Shown here piece by piece: positions 20,676 through 28,653 of a stretch of 46,491 nucleotides of DNA; positions within the stretch are counted from its first letter, which is position 1; every line of letters starts with the position of its first letter. This DNA comes from Rhodobacterales bacterium HKCCE2091 (lineage in GTDB: Bacteria > Pseudomonadota > Alphaproteobacteria > Rhodobacterales > Rhodobacteraceae). The notes beneath the pieces were generated by a model. It was not told the DNA's origin. It did no database searches and saw nothing but the letters and a program-made list of their open reading frames with translations. Position numbers and translations under genes: made by a program. The stretch lies in the NCBI GenBank assembly GCA_015689685.1, contig WVSL01000024.1, positions 1-46,491 of the forward strand. Reading direction: 5' to 3'.

Positions 20676-21596
20676 ATGTTCGACCTCTCGTCCCCGTCCG
20701 AAGACCGGCCGATCCCGTTGCAGCAGAGCGCGGTGTTCAACGACGCGTTGCCGCGGCTCGGGATATCGGTGGTCGTTCATGCGTTCGCGGGCGGGCGGGC
20801 CGCGGTCATGGTCCGGCGGCTGCCGCTGATCGGCGCGTTCGGCCTCGTCAGCCGCGGCCCGGTCTGGGACGGCGAGCCGCCCGCGCGGCGGGCGGAGGGT
20901 TTCGCCGGGATGCGCCGCGCGCTCGGATTGTCCTGCCTGGTCGTGAACCCGGAGCGGGCCGAAGACGCCGCGGCGATGCGGGCCGCGGGATTCATTAGGA
21001 TCGGCCGCGCGGGGCGGGTCGCGATGCTGCCGCTCGATGGTGGCCCCTCCGACTGGATCGGCCGGATGGACGGCAAGTGGCGCAACCGGCTTCGCCGGGC
21101 GCAGGGCGCGGACCTCGTCGCCGAACGGCACGACTTCTCCCCGCAAGGCGGCCACTGGCTGTTCGACCGCGACCGCGCGCAGCAGACGGCGCGCAACTAC
21201 CGCAGCCTGCCGCACAGGGTCCTTGCGGAAATCGCCCGGGGCGGCCCCGGCGCGGCGCAACTCTTTCTCGCCCGGCGCGGGCGCGAGGTCGTCGCGGCCA
21301 TGCTGTTCCTGCGCCACGGCACGATGGCGACCTACCAGGTCGGCTGGTCCTCGCCCCAGGGACGTAGCGCCTCCGCCCACAACCTCCTGATGTGGGAGGC
21401 GATGCAGGCGCTGTCCGCGCAGGGGATCAGGCGGATCGACCTCGGCGTCATGGACCCGAAGCGGACGCCGGGGATCGACCGTTTCAAGACCGGCGCGGGC
21501 GGAATGGTCCAGGTGCTCGGCGGGACCTGGATCGACAGTGCCGTGACACGGCCTCTGGCGCCGATCGTCGCCGCCCTGTCCCGCCGCGGCCCCTAG
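20676..21596 (+). CDS. FemAB/BioF2-like GNAT acyltransferase
   Basis: 306 aa. ATG 20676 is the first possible start in frame. The C-terminal half reads as a GNAT/FemAB fold (WRNRLRRAQG, LFLARRGREVVAAMLFLRHG, YQVGWSSPQGR, LLMWEAMQALSAQGIRRIDLG). Members transfer acyl or aminoacyl groups, for example in cell-wall or lipid modification. The substrate is unknown here. The best Shine-Dalgarno, AGGAAGG at 20651-20657, fits an out-of-frame ATG at 20662 better than this start. Its stop overlaps the olsB stop by three bases, tail to tail. Confidence 0.8.
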   Translation: MFDLSSPSEDRPIPLQQSAVFNDALPRLGISVVVHAFAGGRAAVMVRRLPLIGAFGLVSRGPVWDGEPPARRAEGFAGMRRALGLSCLVVNPERAEDAAAMRAAGFIRIGRAGRVAMLPLDGGPSDWIGRMDGKWRNRLRRAQGADLVAERHDFSPQGGHWLFDRDRAQQTARNYRSLPHRVLAEIARGGPGAAQLFLARRGREVVAAMLFLRHGTMATYQVGWSSPQGRSASAHNLLMWEAMQALSAQGIRRIDLGVMDPKRTPGIDRFKTGAGGMVQVLGGTWIDSAVTRPLAPIVAALSRRGP

Positions 21597-22321
21597 CCCG
21601 CCAGCGCGCGCAAGGCGCGGGCGCGGTTCGGCGGAACCTCCGCTATGTCCAGCCCGGTGAAGACGTGAAGCGTGCCGAGATCCCGGTCGATCACCGCGTG
21701 GTCAGAGACGCGCCCGCCCATCGCGAGGTAGCTCCTCAGGAGCGGCGGCATCTGCGTCATCGCCCGCCGCTCGTCCAGCCCGCCGGTCCCGGGTTCGAGC
21801 GGCACGATGTCCCTGCCCCCTACCCCCGGGCGCCAGCGTGGCGGCGCGAGGTGGCGCGCGCCGAGCATCGCGAAGGCGTCGGCATAGGGCGCGGGGTCGG
21901 TCCCGCGGAAGGACACGCAGCCGAACAGCATCGCGACGCCGCGCCGGTCGACTTCCCCGGCGAGCGCACCCCAGGCGAGGCGCAGGATGTCCGGATCGGC
22001 GAGGCCGGGGCGGATGCAGAACCGCCCCATCTCCATCATCGGGCCGGGCAGCGCGGACAGCTCCGACAGGTCGTAGACCTGCGCGGCGTAGCTCGCCCGG
22101 ACCTCTGCGCCCCCATCGAAGTGCATCAGCCGGAAACAGGCGACGGGCGGCCCGCCAGCCGTGGCTTCGATCAGGACGTGATCGCAGGCGGCATCGAAGG
22201 CGTCGGCGTCGAGCCCCTCGCTGCCGCGAAAGGCCTGCTGGCGCAGCGCCTGCGCGGCGCGGAGATCGGCCTCGTCCGAGGCCGCCCGCGCCCGCAACCG
22301 GCCCCGCACCAATTCGCGCAT
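21593..22321 (-). CDS. olsB: L-ornithine N-alpha-acyltransferase (ornithine lipid synthesis)
   Basis: 242 aa. The OlsB family forms lyso-ornithine lipid from 3-hydroxyacyl-ACP and ornithine. Visible marks are ALRQQAFRG near the start, FDAACDHVLIEA, MEMGRFCIRPG, CVSFRGTDP, and the C-terminal LLRSYLAMGGRVSDHAVIDRD with TLHVFTGLDIAEVP. The start ATG has AGGGGGGCGGA upstream. olsA is not adjacent. The gene faces the FemAB-like gene with overlapping stops and follows bamE on the same strand. Confidence 0.85.
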   Translation of the reverse strand: MRELVRGRLRARAASDEADLRAAQALRQQAFRGSEGLDADAFDAACDHVLIEATAGGPPVACFRLMHFDGGAEVRASYAAQVYDLSELSALPGPMMEMGRFCIRPGLADPDILRLAWGALAGEVDRRGVAMLFGCVSFRGTDPAPYADAFAMLGARHLAPPRWRPGVGGRDIVPLEPGTGGLDERRAMTQMPPLLRSYLAMGGRVSDHAVIDRDLGTLHVFTGLDIAEVPPNRARALRALAG

Positions 22322-22361
22322 TCCGCCCCCCTTCGCCGGGCCGGGCCGCGCGGCCCGCCGG

Positions 22362-22838
22362 TCAGTTGTCGCTGGACAGGATGTTGGTGATGTCGATCCG
22401 GCCGAAGTTCCGCAGGATCTGCGTCAGGATCGTGACCTCGCCGACCCCGGTCCCGGTGACGCGGCGCGACAGTTGCACCATCTGCCCGTCTTCTAGCCCG
22501 AAGCGTTCGACATTCGCCACCCGCCCGTTCTCGTCGAAGCTGATCGCGACGACATCGCGTGACACCACCTCGGGCGCACGGTAGGCGAAGTTGCGGATGC
22601 GGTAGCCGGCGTAGAACCACGCCTCGTCCCGGATCACGCCCGAGGTCGACGGCTGGCCGATCAGCAGGTCCACGGTGTCGCGCGTGTCGACACCGGGCTC
22701 GATCCGCTCCAGCAGCGCCTCGTTCGGGATGTATCCGTGGTTCTGGTAGGTCGCCGCGCAGGCGGTCACGGCCATCGCCGCCACCAGCGCGAGGCCGAAG
22801 GCCCGAAGCCGCCGCCTTAACCGCCCTGCCTGTCCCAT
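22362..22838 (-). CDS. bamE: Outer membrane assembly lipoprotein BamE (SmpA/OmlA)
   Basis: 158 aa. The lipoprotein signal ends in VTAC with the lipidated Cys at 27. The SmpA/OmlA domain follows (NHGYIPNEALLERIEPGVDT, VDLLIGQPSTSGV, EAWFYAGYR). It is a small subunit of the beta-barrel assembly machine at the outer membrane. ATG 22838 has GGAGGGAG just upstream. It is divergent from yceD, a conserved alphaproteobacterial arrangement. Confidence 0.92.
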   Translation of the reverse strand: MGQAGRLRRRLRAFGLALVAAMAVTACAATYQNHGYIPNEALLERIEPGVDTRDTVDLLIGQPSTSGVIRDEAWFYAGYRIRNFAYRAPEVVSRDVVAISFDENGRVANVERFGLEDGQMVQLSRRVTGTGVGEVTILTQILRNFGRIDITNILSSDN

Positions 22839-22854
22839 TACTCCCTCCGGGCCC

Positions 22855-22883
22855 TTGCCAGGCCTGTCGAACCTTTCTATCCG
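22855..22883 (+). promoter_or_regulatory. Putative yceD (DUF177) promoter
   Basis: TTGCCA (22855-22860), 17 bases, TATCCG (22878-22883). It overlaps the divergent bamE promoter, so the two genes probably compete for polymerase. Confidence 0.45.
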
Positions 22884-22910
22884 CTTAGCCCACCGCTGCC
22901 GAGAGGGCAA
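22882..22910 (-). promoter_or_regulatory. Putative bamE promoter
   Basis: On the minus strand, TTGCCC (22910-22905), 17 bases, TAAGCG (22887-22882). The -10 overlaps that of the divergent yceD promoter. Confidence 0.4.
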
Positions 22911-22929
22911 GCGACCGGCGGAGGCATGA

Positions 22930-23484
22930 ATGGACGAGATCACCACACCCAAGGCGGCGCGACTGCCCGTCGCGATGATCCGGCGGGTCGGCGGCATCGA
23001 CTTCGTTCTCCGGCCCGAGGAGGAGTGGCGGCTTCGGCTTCGCATGTCCGACCAGATGAACGGCCTGCTCGGCCTGACCGACCTGTCGCTCGCGGGAACG
23101 GTGCGGACCGAGGGGCGGGACGTGATGCTGGAGGCCACGCTCGCGGCGACGGTGATCCAGCCCTGCGTCGTGACGCTGGAGCCGGTGACGACGCGGATCG
23201 AGGCCGAGGTGCGCCGCCACTACACCGAGGACATGCCCGAACCCGACGGCGAAGAGACCGAGATGCCGGAGGACGACACGCTCGAACCCCTGTCCGGGCA
23301 GGTCGACCTGGGTGCGGTGATGGCCGAGGCGCTGGTCCTGAACCTGCCGCTCTACCCCCGCGCGGAGGGCGTGGAGTTCGAAGGCGGCGAGGACCCGGAC
23401 GACACCGAAGACACCCCGCCGGAAAAGCCCTTCGCCGGGCTCGCGGGCCTGCGCGACAAGCTGTCCGGCGAGGGCTCGGACTGA
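22930..23484 (+). CDS. DUF177 / YceD-family protein
   Basis: 184 aa. YceD proteins precede rpmF in most proteobacteria. Bacterial and plastid members are linked to 23S rRNA accumulation. The conserved core is LEATLAATVIQPCVVTLEPV (one Cys kept), then an acidic segment (DGEETEMPEDDTLEPL), then the VDLGAVMAEALVLNLPLYPR motif that defines DUF177. The start is ATG 22930, with GGAGGCATGA upstream. Confidence 0.9.
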   Translation: MDEITTPKAARLPVAMIRRVGGIDFVLRPEEEWRLRLRMSDQMNGLLGLTDLSLAGTVRTEGRDVMLEATLAATVIQPCVVTLEPVTTRIEAEVRRHYTEDMPEPDGEETEMPEDDTLEPLSGQVDLGAVMAEALVLNLPLYPRAEGVEFEGGEDPDDTEDTPPEKPFAGLAGLRDKLSGEGSD

Positions 23485-23520
23485 CGCCGCGACGGCGCCG
23501 AAAATCGCGCCGATTTGCAC

Positions 23521-23548
23521 TTGCACGGCAAGAGAATCCGAGTATGTT
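23521..23548 (+). promoter_or_regulatory. Putative rpmF promoter with structured leader
   Basis: TTGCAC (23521-23526), 16 bases, TATGTT (23543-23548). The RNA would have a leader of about 110 bases. A seven-base-pair stem (GCGGGCG / CGCCCGC with a 16-base loop) lies in its first 40 bases. The leader is long for a ribosomal protein gene, so regulation there is possible. Confidence 0.45.
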
Positions 23549-23664
23549 CCGGCCCTCACGCGCGGGCGGGTCCGACTGGCCGATCGCCCGCCGAGATCCG
23601 TGCAAGACACACGAACGCGAGACAGGGGCCAAGCGGACGGCCCTGACAGAACCGAGGTTGAGAC

Positions 23665-23871
23665 ATGGCTGTCCCCCAGAACCGAGTCACGCGGTCCCGC
23701 CGCAACCAGCGCCGTTCCCATGACGGCCTGGACGGTGCGAACCCGAACGAATGCCCGAACTGCGGCGAACTCAAGCGCCCGCACCACGTCTGCCCGTCCT
23801 GCGGCCACTACGCCAACCGGGAAGTGATCGCCCAGGCCGACGAGATCGACCTCGACGACGACGCCGCGTAA
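23665..23871 (+). CDS. rpmF: 50S ribosomal protein L32
   Basis: 68 aa, the normal length. [19 protein letters not shown] is the conserved N-terminus. The zinc ribbon has both Cys pairs ([20 protein letters not shown]), so this is the zinc-binding (C+) form. It stands between yceD and plsX, as in most proteobacteria. Confidence 0.98.
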   Translation: MAVPQNRVTRSRRNQRRSHDGLDGANPNECPNCGELKRPHHVCPSCGHYANREVIAQADEIDLDDDAA

Positions 23872-23899
23872 GCGGGTGCCCGGCGCACAGGCAGGTGCG

Positions 23900-24997
23900 A
23901 TGAGCGAGAGCACAGCCCTCACCGGCCGGAAGGTTCCCGGCACGGTCGTCTCGGTGGACGCCATGGGCGGCGACCTGGGACCGCAGGCCGTTGTCGCGGG
24001 GCTCGCCAAGTCTGCCGAGAAGAACGCGGATATCCGCTTCATCCTGCACGGCCCGGAAGACGAGCTGTCGAAGCTCGTCTCGCGCCGCCGCGGGCTGTCG
24101 GACCGGTGCGAGATCCGCCACGCCGAGGCGGTCGTCACCCAGGGCGAGAAGCCGTCGCACGTGGTGCGGAACGGCAAGAACACCTCCATGTGGTCGACCA
24201 TCGAGGCGGTGCGTAACGGCGAGGCCTCGGTGGCCGTGTCTTGCGGCAACACCGGCGCGCTGATGGCGATCTCTATGCTGCGCCTGCGGAAGATCGAGGG
24301 CGTGAACCGCCCCGCCATCGCCTGTCTCTGGCCGTCGCGCGGACCGCAGGGCTTCAACGTGATGCTCGATTGCGGCGCCGACATCCGCGCCGAGGCGCAG
24401 GACCTGCTGCAATACGCCCTGATGGGCGCGAGCTACGCGCGCAACGGGCTCGACCTGAAGCGCCCGCGCGTCGGGCTGATGAACGTCGGCACCGAGGAAC
24501 ACAAGGGCCGGGCTGAGCTCAAGCTCGCCTCCGAGCTGATCGCGCGGGTCGCACCGGCCGCGGATTTCGAGTTCGTCGGCTTCGTCGAGGGCGGCGACCT
24601 GCCGTCTGCCGACGTCGACGTGATCGTGACCGACGGCTTCACCGGCAACGTCGCGCTCAAGACCGGGGAGGGCACGGCGCGGATGATCCGCGAACTCCTG
24701 GGCGAGGCCTTCGCCTATTCGCCGCTGTCGCGCTTCGCGTCGCTGCTGGCCTACACGTCGCTCCGGCGCCTGTCGAAACGGATCGACACCCGCCGGGTCA
24801 ACGGCGGCGTGTTCCTCGGCCTGAACGGTACCGTGGTCAAGTCCCACGGCTCCGCCGATGCGACCGGAGTCTCGGCGGCGATCAAGCTCGCCGCGCGCCT
24901 GTCGGCGATGGGCTTCTCGCAACGGCTGGCCACCCGCATCGCGGATGCCGAACAGGCCGCCGTCTCCGCCCTGCAATCCCGGGAGTCCGCCGAATGA
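23900..24997 (+). CDS. plsX: Phosphate acyltransferase PlsX
   Basis: 365 aa. It makes acyl-phosphate from acyl-ACP for the PlsY route of phosphatidic acid synthesis. Markers are SVDAMGGDLGPQAVVAGLAK, SCGNTGALMA, LDCGADIRAEAQDLLQYALM and VDVIVTDGFTGNVALKTGEG. ATG 23900 is preferred over GTG 23876 because CAGG lies upstream and the protein then starts normally. Its stop overlaps the fabH start (ATGA). Confidence 0.97.
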   Translation: MSESTALTGRKVPGTVVSVDAMGGDLGPQAVVAGLAKSAEKNADIRFILHGPEDELSKLVSRRRGLSDRCEIRHAEAVVTQGEKPSHVVRNGKNTSMWSTIEAVRNGEASVAVSCGNTGALMAISMLRLRKIEGVNRPAIACLWPSRGPQGFNVMLDCGADIRAEAQDLLQYALMGASYARNGLDLKRPRVGLMNVGTEEHKGRAELKLASELIARVAPAADFEFVGFVEGGDLPSADVDVIVTDGFTGNVALKTGEGTARMIRELLGEAFAYSPLSRFASLLAYTSLRRLSKRIDTRRVNGGVFLGLNGTVVKSHGSADATGVSAAIKLAARLSAMGFSQRLATRIADAEQAAVSALQSRESAE

Positions 24998-25968
24998 TCC
25001 GCCGCGCCGTCCCCGTGGGCATCGGCCACTACCTGCCCGAACGCGTGGTGGAGAACGACTGGTTCACGAGCTTCCTCGACACCTCCGACGAATGGATCCG
25101 CTCCCGCTCGGGCATCGAACGGCGGCACTTCGCGGCCGAGGGCGAGACCACGTCCGCGATGGCCGTCCGCGCCGCCCAACGCGCGCTGGAGAGCGCCGGG
25201 CTGACGGCGGCGGACATCGACGGCGTCATCGTCGCCACCTCGACCCCGGATTTCACCTTCCCCTCCGCCGCGACGATGGTGCAGGCGGGTCTGGGCATGA
25301 AGCACGGCTTCGCCTTCGACCTGCAGGCCGTCTGCGCGGGCTTCATCTTCGCCCTGTCCACCGCCGAGGCCTATATCGTCTCGGGCCAGGCGAAGCGCCT
25401 CCTCGTGATCGGCGCCGAGACCTTCAGCCGGATCATGGACTGGGAGGACCGGACCACCTGCGTCCTGTTCGGCGACGGCGCGGGCGCGCTGGTGCTGGAG
25501 GCGCAGGACCAGCCGGGCGAGGCGACGGATCGCGGCATCCTCGCCACCGACCTGCATTCCGACGGCCGCTTCCGTGAACTCCTCTACGTCGATGGCGGCG
25601 TGTCCGCAACTCAGTCCACCGGCGTCCTGCGGATGGAGGGCAAGGAGGTCTTCCGCCACGCCGTCGAGAAACTGGCCGAGACCGCGCATACCGCGCTCGA
25701 CCGCGCCGGCGTCTCGGCCGAGGACGTGGCGTGGATCGTGCCGCACCAGGCCAATCTCAGGATCATCACCCGCACCGCGCAGAAGATGGGCATCGGCATG
25801 GACCGGGTCATCGTAACGGTGCAGGACCACGGCAACACCTCCGCCGCGTCGATTCCGCTGGCGCTGTCGGTCGGGGTCGCGAACGGCCAGATCCGGCGGG
25901 GCGACCTGCTCGTGGCCGAGGCGATCGGCGGCGGGCTCGCCTGGGGGTCGGTTGTGTTGCGCTGGTGA
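24994..25968 (+). CDS. fabH: Beta-ketoacyl-ACP synthase III
   Basis: 324 aa. It starts fatty acid synthesis by condensing acetyl-CoA with malonyl-ACP. The triad is Cys114 (LQAVCAGF), His251 (VPHQANLRI) and Asn281 (DHGNTSAAS). Length and start match the family ([17 protein letters not shown]). It is coupled to plsX by a four-base overlap, so membrane lipid genes are made together with rpmF. Confidence 0.98.
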   Translation: MIRRAVPVGIGHYLPERVVENDWFTSFLDTSDEWIRSRSGIERRHFAAEGETTSAMAVRAAQRALESAGLTAADIDGVIVATSTPDFTFPSAATMVQAGLGMKHGFAFDLQAVCAGFIFALSTAEAYIVSGQAKRLLVIGAETFSRIMDWEDRTTCVLFGDGAGALVLEAQDQPGEATDRGILATDLHSDGRFRELLYVDGGVSATQSTGVLRMEGKEVFRHAVEKLAETAHTALDRAGVSAEDVAWIVPHQANLRIITRTAQKMGIGMDRVIVTVQDHGNTSAASIPLALSVGVANGQIRRGDLLVAEAIGGGLAWGSVVLRW

Positions 25969-26010
25969 GGCGGCATTCCGCGCTCAAACCCCGTTCCCCA
26001 ACCCCTTACA

Positions 26011-26039
26011 TTGACAAAAAGAAATGCCTTCGGTCATGC
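26011..26039 (+). promoter_or_regulatory. Putative ihfA promoter
   Basis: A perfect -35 TTGACA (26011-26016), 17 bases, then a weak -10 TCATGC (26034-26039). The surrounding bases are unusually AT-rich for this window. Confidence 0.5.
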
Positions 26040-26063
26040 TCGCCCGAAACAGGGGAGACAGAG

Positions 26064-26366
26064 ATGGCCGGAAAGACGCTGACGCGCATGGACCTGAGCG
26101 AAGCGGTGTTCCGCGAAGTGGGCCTGTCGCGGAACGAGAGCGCGGCGCTCGTCGAGCGGGTGCTGGAACTGATGTCCGATGCGCTCGTCGAGACCGGCCA
26201 GGTCAAGATCTCGTCCTTCGGCACCTTCTCCGTCCGCTCCAAGAGCGCCCGGATCGGCCGCAATCCGAAGACCGGCGAAGAGGTCCCGATCCTGCCCCGC
26301 CGCGTTCTGACCTTCCGGCCGAGCCACCTGATGAAGGACCGCGTCGCAGAGGGCAACCGGAGCTAG
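26064..26366 (+). CDS. ihfA: Integration host factor subunit alpha
   Basis: 100 aa. A DNA-bending HU/IHF fold protein that pairs with Ihf[19 protein letters not shown] is the IHF-alpha N-terminus, and the DNA-binding arm region reads [23 protein letters not shown] 26064 has AGGGGAGA upstream. The MerR gene starts five bases after the stop. Confidence 0.95.
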   Translation: MAGKTLTRMDLSEAVFREVGLSRNESAALVERVLELMSDALVETGQVKISSFGTFSVRSKSARIGRNPKTGEEVPILPRRVLTFRPSHLMKDRVAEGNRS

Positions 26367-26370
26367 GCCC

Positions 26371-27366
26371 TTGTCGAAGAAGCCGCAGGCGTTCCGCACC
26401 ATCCGCGAGGTCGCAGACTGGCTGGACGTGGCCGCCCATGTCCTGCGGTTCTGGGAATCGAAGTTTCCGCAGATCAAGCCGGTGAAGCGCGCCGGCGGGC
26501 GCCGCTACTACCGCCCCGGCGACATGGAACTCGTCGGCGGGATCAAGGTGCTGCTCCACGAACAGGGCCTGACCATCAAGGGCGTCCAGAACATCCTCGC
26601 CTCGGAGGGCGCGGCCCATGTCGCGGCGCTGTCGCCGCCGCTCGACGGGCTCGACACGATGACCGAGGAAGAGGACGACATCGCCGCCTGGGACCGGGAG
26701 CTGTCGGCCCGCGGCGATGTCGAGGACGCGGAACTGCTGGACCAGCCCCCTGCCCCCGGTGCAGGCGCCATCGGCGCACCGCCCGAGGCCTGGGATCCGG
26801 ACCCGGCCGAACCGCAAGCCGAGGAAACCGCAGAGCCACCAATGGACACGCCAGCGGAGCCGGAGGCCGCTGTCGCGGAAGGCATCGGGGATACCGAAGA
26901 CGAAGCAGTCGAGGAGAACGCCGAGGAGGTTACCGAGTCCGGATCGCCGGAACCGGAGGTGGCCGACACGGACACCGCCGAGCCGGAGATCGAACCCGTC
27001 GCGGCATCCCCGGCGGAAACGGACAGTTCCGCTGCCGAGGCGGAAGATGCCCCGGACGATCTCGCTGCCTCCGCGGAGCAGGAAACCACCGAAGCGCCTG
27101 CTGCCGAGGTCACGGAGGATGTACCCGACGCCTCGCCGACCGACGCCCCGCTGCCGGAGCCGGAGCTGGACTTCGGCGCTGCCGCCGCGGTGGTCGACGC
27201 GCCGGACGCTCCCGGACCCGCGCCGGACATGGCCGCGCTTCTCGCGGAACTCGCCGGTATCGCGGACGGGCTGGCCGGGCTGCCGCCCGCTTCGCGCCCC
27301 GCCTTCCTGCCCGCCTTGGACCGGCTCTCCGCGCTTCGCGACCGGATGGCGGGCAAGGGCGCCTGA
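26371..27366 (+). CDS. MerR-family regulator with long acidic tail
   Basis: 331 aa, TTG start right behind ihfA. Residues about 8-80 are a MerR winged helix ([58 protein letters not shown]). The next 220 residues are an Ala/Glu/Pro/Asp-rich, probably disordered tail. The last 50 residues regain a helical pattern ([20 protein letters not shown]). I know of no effector domain. An ihfA-merR-tRNA-Pro order is conserved in Alphaproteobacteria, but the targets are unknown. Confidence 0.88.
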   Translation: MSKKPQAFRTIREVADWLDVAAHVLRFWESKFPQIKPVKRAGGRRYYRPGDMELVGGIKVLLHEQGLTIKGVQNILASEGAAHVAALSPPLDGLDTMTEEEDDIAAWDRELSARGDVEDAELLDQPPAPGAGAIGAPPEAWDPDPAEPQAEETAEPPMDTPAEPEAAVAEGIGDTEDEAVEENAEEVTESGSPEPEVADTDTAEPEIEPVAASPAETDSSAAEAEDAPDDLAASAEQETTEAPAAEVTEDVPDASPTDAPLPEPELDFGAAAAVVDAPDAPGPAPDMAALLAELAGIADGLAGLPPASRPAFLPALDRLSALRDRMAGKGA

Positions 27367-27371
27367 GCCCC

Positions 27372-27399
27372 TTGCGCGCCCGGGCAAAATCGGTAGAAG
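27372..27399 (+). promoter_or_regulatory. Putative tRNA-Pro promoter
   Basis: TTGCGC (27372-27377), 16 bases, TAGAAG (27394-27399), ten bases before the mature 5' end of the tRNA. This spacing is normal for a stable RNA gene. Confidence 0.5.
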
Positions 27400-27409
27400 G
27401 GCGGGACGT

Positions 27410-27486
27410 CGGGCTATGGCGCAGCCTGGTAGCGCGTCCGTCTGGGGGACGGAAGGTCGCAGGTTCAAGTCCTGCTAGCCCGACCA
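27410..27486 (+). tRNA. tRNA-Pro (anticodon GGG)
   Basis: 77 bases, including encoded CCA. The acceptor stem CGGGCTA/TAGCCCG pairs perfectly. The anticodon stem TCCGT/ACGGA encloses the seven-base loop CTGGGGG, so the anticodon is GGG. The T arm GCAGG-TTCAAGT-CCTGC is canonical. The D arm reads GCGCAGCCTGGTAGCGC. No integrase or attachment repeat is seen beside it. Confidence 0.97.
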
Positions 27487-27517
27487 TTTCAGCCTACCAA
27501 CCGAACCGGGGGACCCC

Positions 27518-28597
27518 GTGACCGCATCCGGTGTCCTTCCCGACAGCGCGATCCGCGCGATGCTGGCCGATGGCGCGATTTCCGCCGCCACGGCCCCGCT
27601 CGACGAACAGGTGCAGCCCGCGAGCCTCGACCTCCGTCTCGGCGCCGTCGCGATCCGAGTCCGCGCGAGCTTTCTCGCCGGTGGCGGCGCATCCGTCGCG
27701 GAGCGCCTGCAACTGTTCGAGATGCACCGGATCGACCTGACCGAGGGCGCGGTGCTGGAAAAGGGCTGCGTCTATGTCGTCCCGCTCCAGGAACGACTGA
27801 AGTTGCCAGTGGAAATTTCCGCCGTCGCCAACGCGAAGAGCTCCACCGGCCGGCTCGACCTGCTGACCCGCACGATCACCGATGGTGGCGCGGAATTCGA
27901 CCGCATCCCGGCAGGCTACGAGGGGCCGCTCTATGCCGAGATCTGCCCCCGTTCGTTCAGCGTGCTCGCGCGGGAGGGCCAGAGGCTGAACCAGGTGCGG
28001 TTCCGGCACGGGCAGGCGCAGCTGAACGACGCCGACCTCAGGGCGCTGCACGCGTCCGAGCCGCTGGTGAACGGGACGCCGACCATCGACCAGGGGCTCG
28101 GCTTCTCCGTCGATCTGAAGCCGAGCGGCGGCAGCCTCGTCGGCTACCGCGCGAAGCCACATACCGCGCTGATCGACCTCGACCGTGTCGGCGGCCACGA
28201 CCCGGCGGACTACTGGGAAGAGGTTCACGCGACCGACGCCCGCATCATCCTCGACCCCGGCGCGTTCTACATCCTCGTCAGCCGCGAGGCGGTGACGATC
28301 CCGCCGGACTACGCCGCCGAGATGTCGCCCTACCTCGCGATGGTCGGCGAATTCCGCGTCCACTACGCGGGCTTTTTCGATCCCGGCTTCGGCCATGCCT
28401 CGGCAGGCGGACAGGGCGCGCGCGGCGTGCTGGAAGTGCGCTGCCACGAGGCACCCTTCGTTCTCGAACACGGTCAGGTGGTGGGACGGCTCGTCTACGA
28501 ACGCATGGCGGCCCGGCCGGAGCGGCTATACGGCGCCGGGCTGAGTTCCAACTACCAGGGCCAGGGGTTGAAACTGTCCAAGCATTTCAAGGCCTAA
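27518..28597 (+). CDS. dcd: dCTP deaminase, long two-domain form
   Basis: 359 aa, about twice the usual Dcd, with two dUTPase-like halves. The first carries QPASLDLRLGAVAIRVRASF and SSTGRLDLLTRTITDGGAEF, the second GVLEVRCHEAPFVLEHGQVV and a C-terminal LSSNYQGQGLKLSKHFKA. Alphaproteobacterial 2'-deoxycytidine 5'-triphosphate deaminases have this architecture. It supplies dUTP for dTMP synthesis. The start is GTG 27518, behind a G-run, 31 bases after the tRNA. Read-through from the tRNA promoter is possible. Confidence 0.88.
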   Translation: MTASGVLPDSAIRAMLADGAISAATAPLDEQVQPASLDLRLGAVAIRVRASFLAGGGASVAERLQLFEMHRIDLTEGAVLEKGCVYVVPLQERLKLPVEISAVANAKSSTGRLDLLTRTITDGGAEFDRIPAGYEGPLYAEICPRSFSVLAREGQRLNQVRFRHGQAQLNDADLRALHASEPLVNGTPTIDQGLGFSVDLKPSGGSLVGYRAKPHTALIDLDRVGGHDPADYWEEVHATDARIILDPGAFYILVSREAVTIPPDYAAEMSPYLAMVGEFRVHYAGFFDPGFGHASAGGQGARGVLEVRCHEAPFVLEHGQVVGRLVYERMAARPERLYGAGLSSNYQGQGLKLSKHFKA

Positions 28598-28653
28598 CGA
28601 GGCGACCTTGATGCACTCCGCCCCCGGCCCGCGCCGCGCGGCCGGTACGCGCC

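Noticed and set aside
27410-27486. tRNA-Pro as an integration site for a mobile element
   Set aside because: No integrase, no partial tRNA duplicate and no change of base composition nearby. Flanking genes are core genes.
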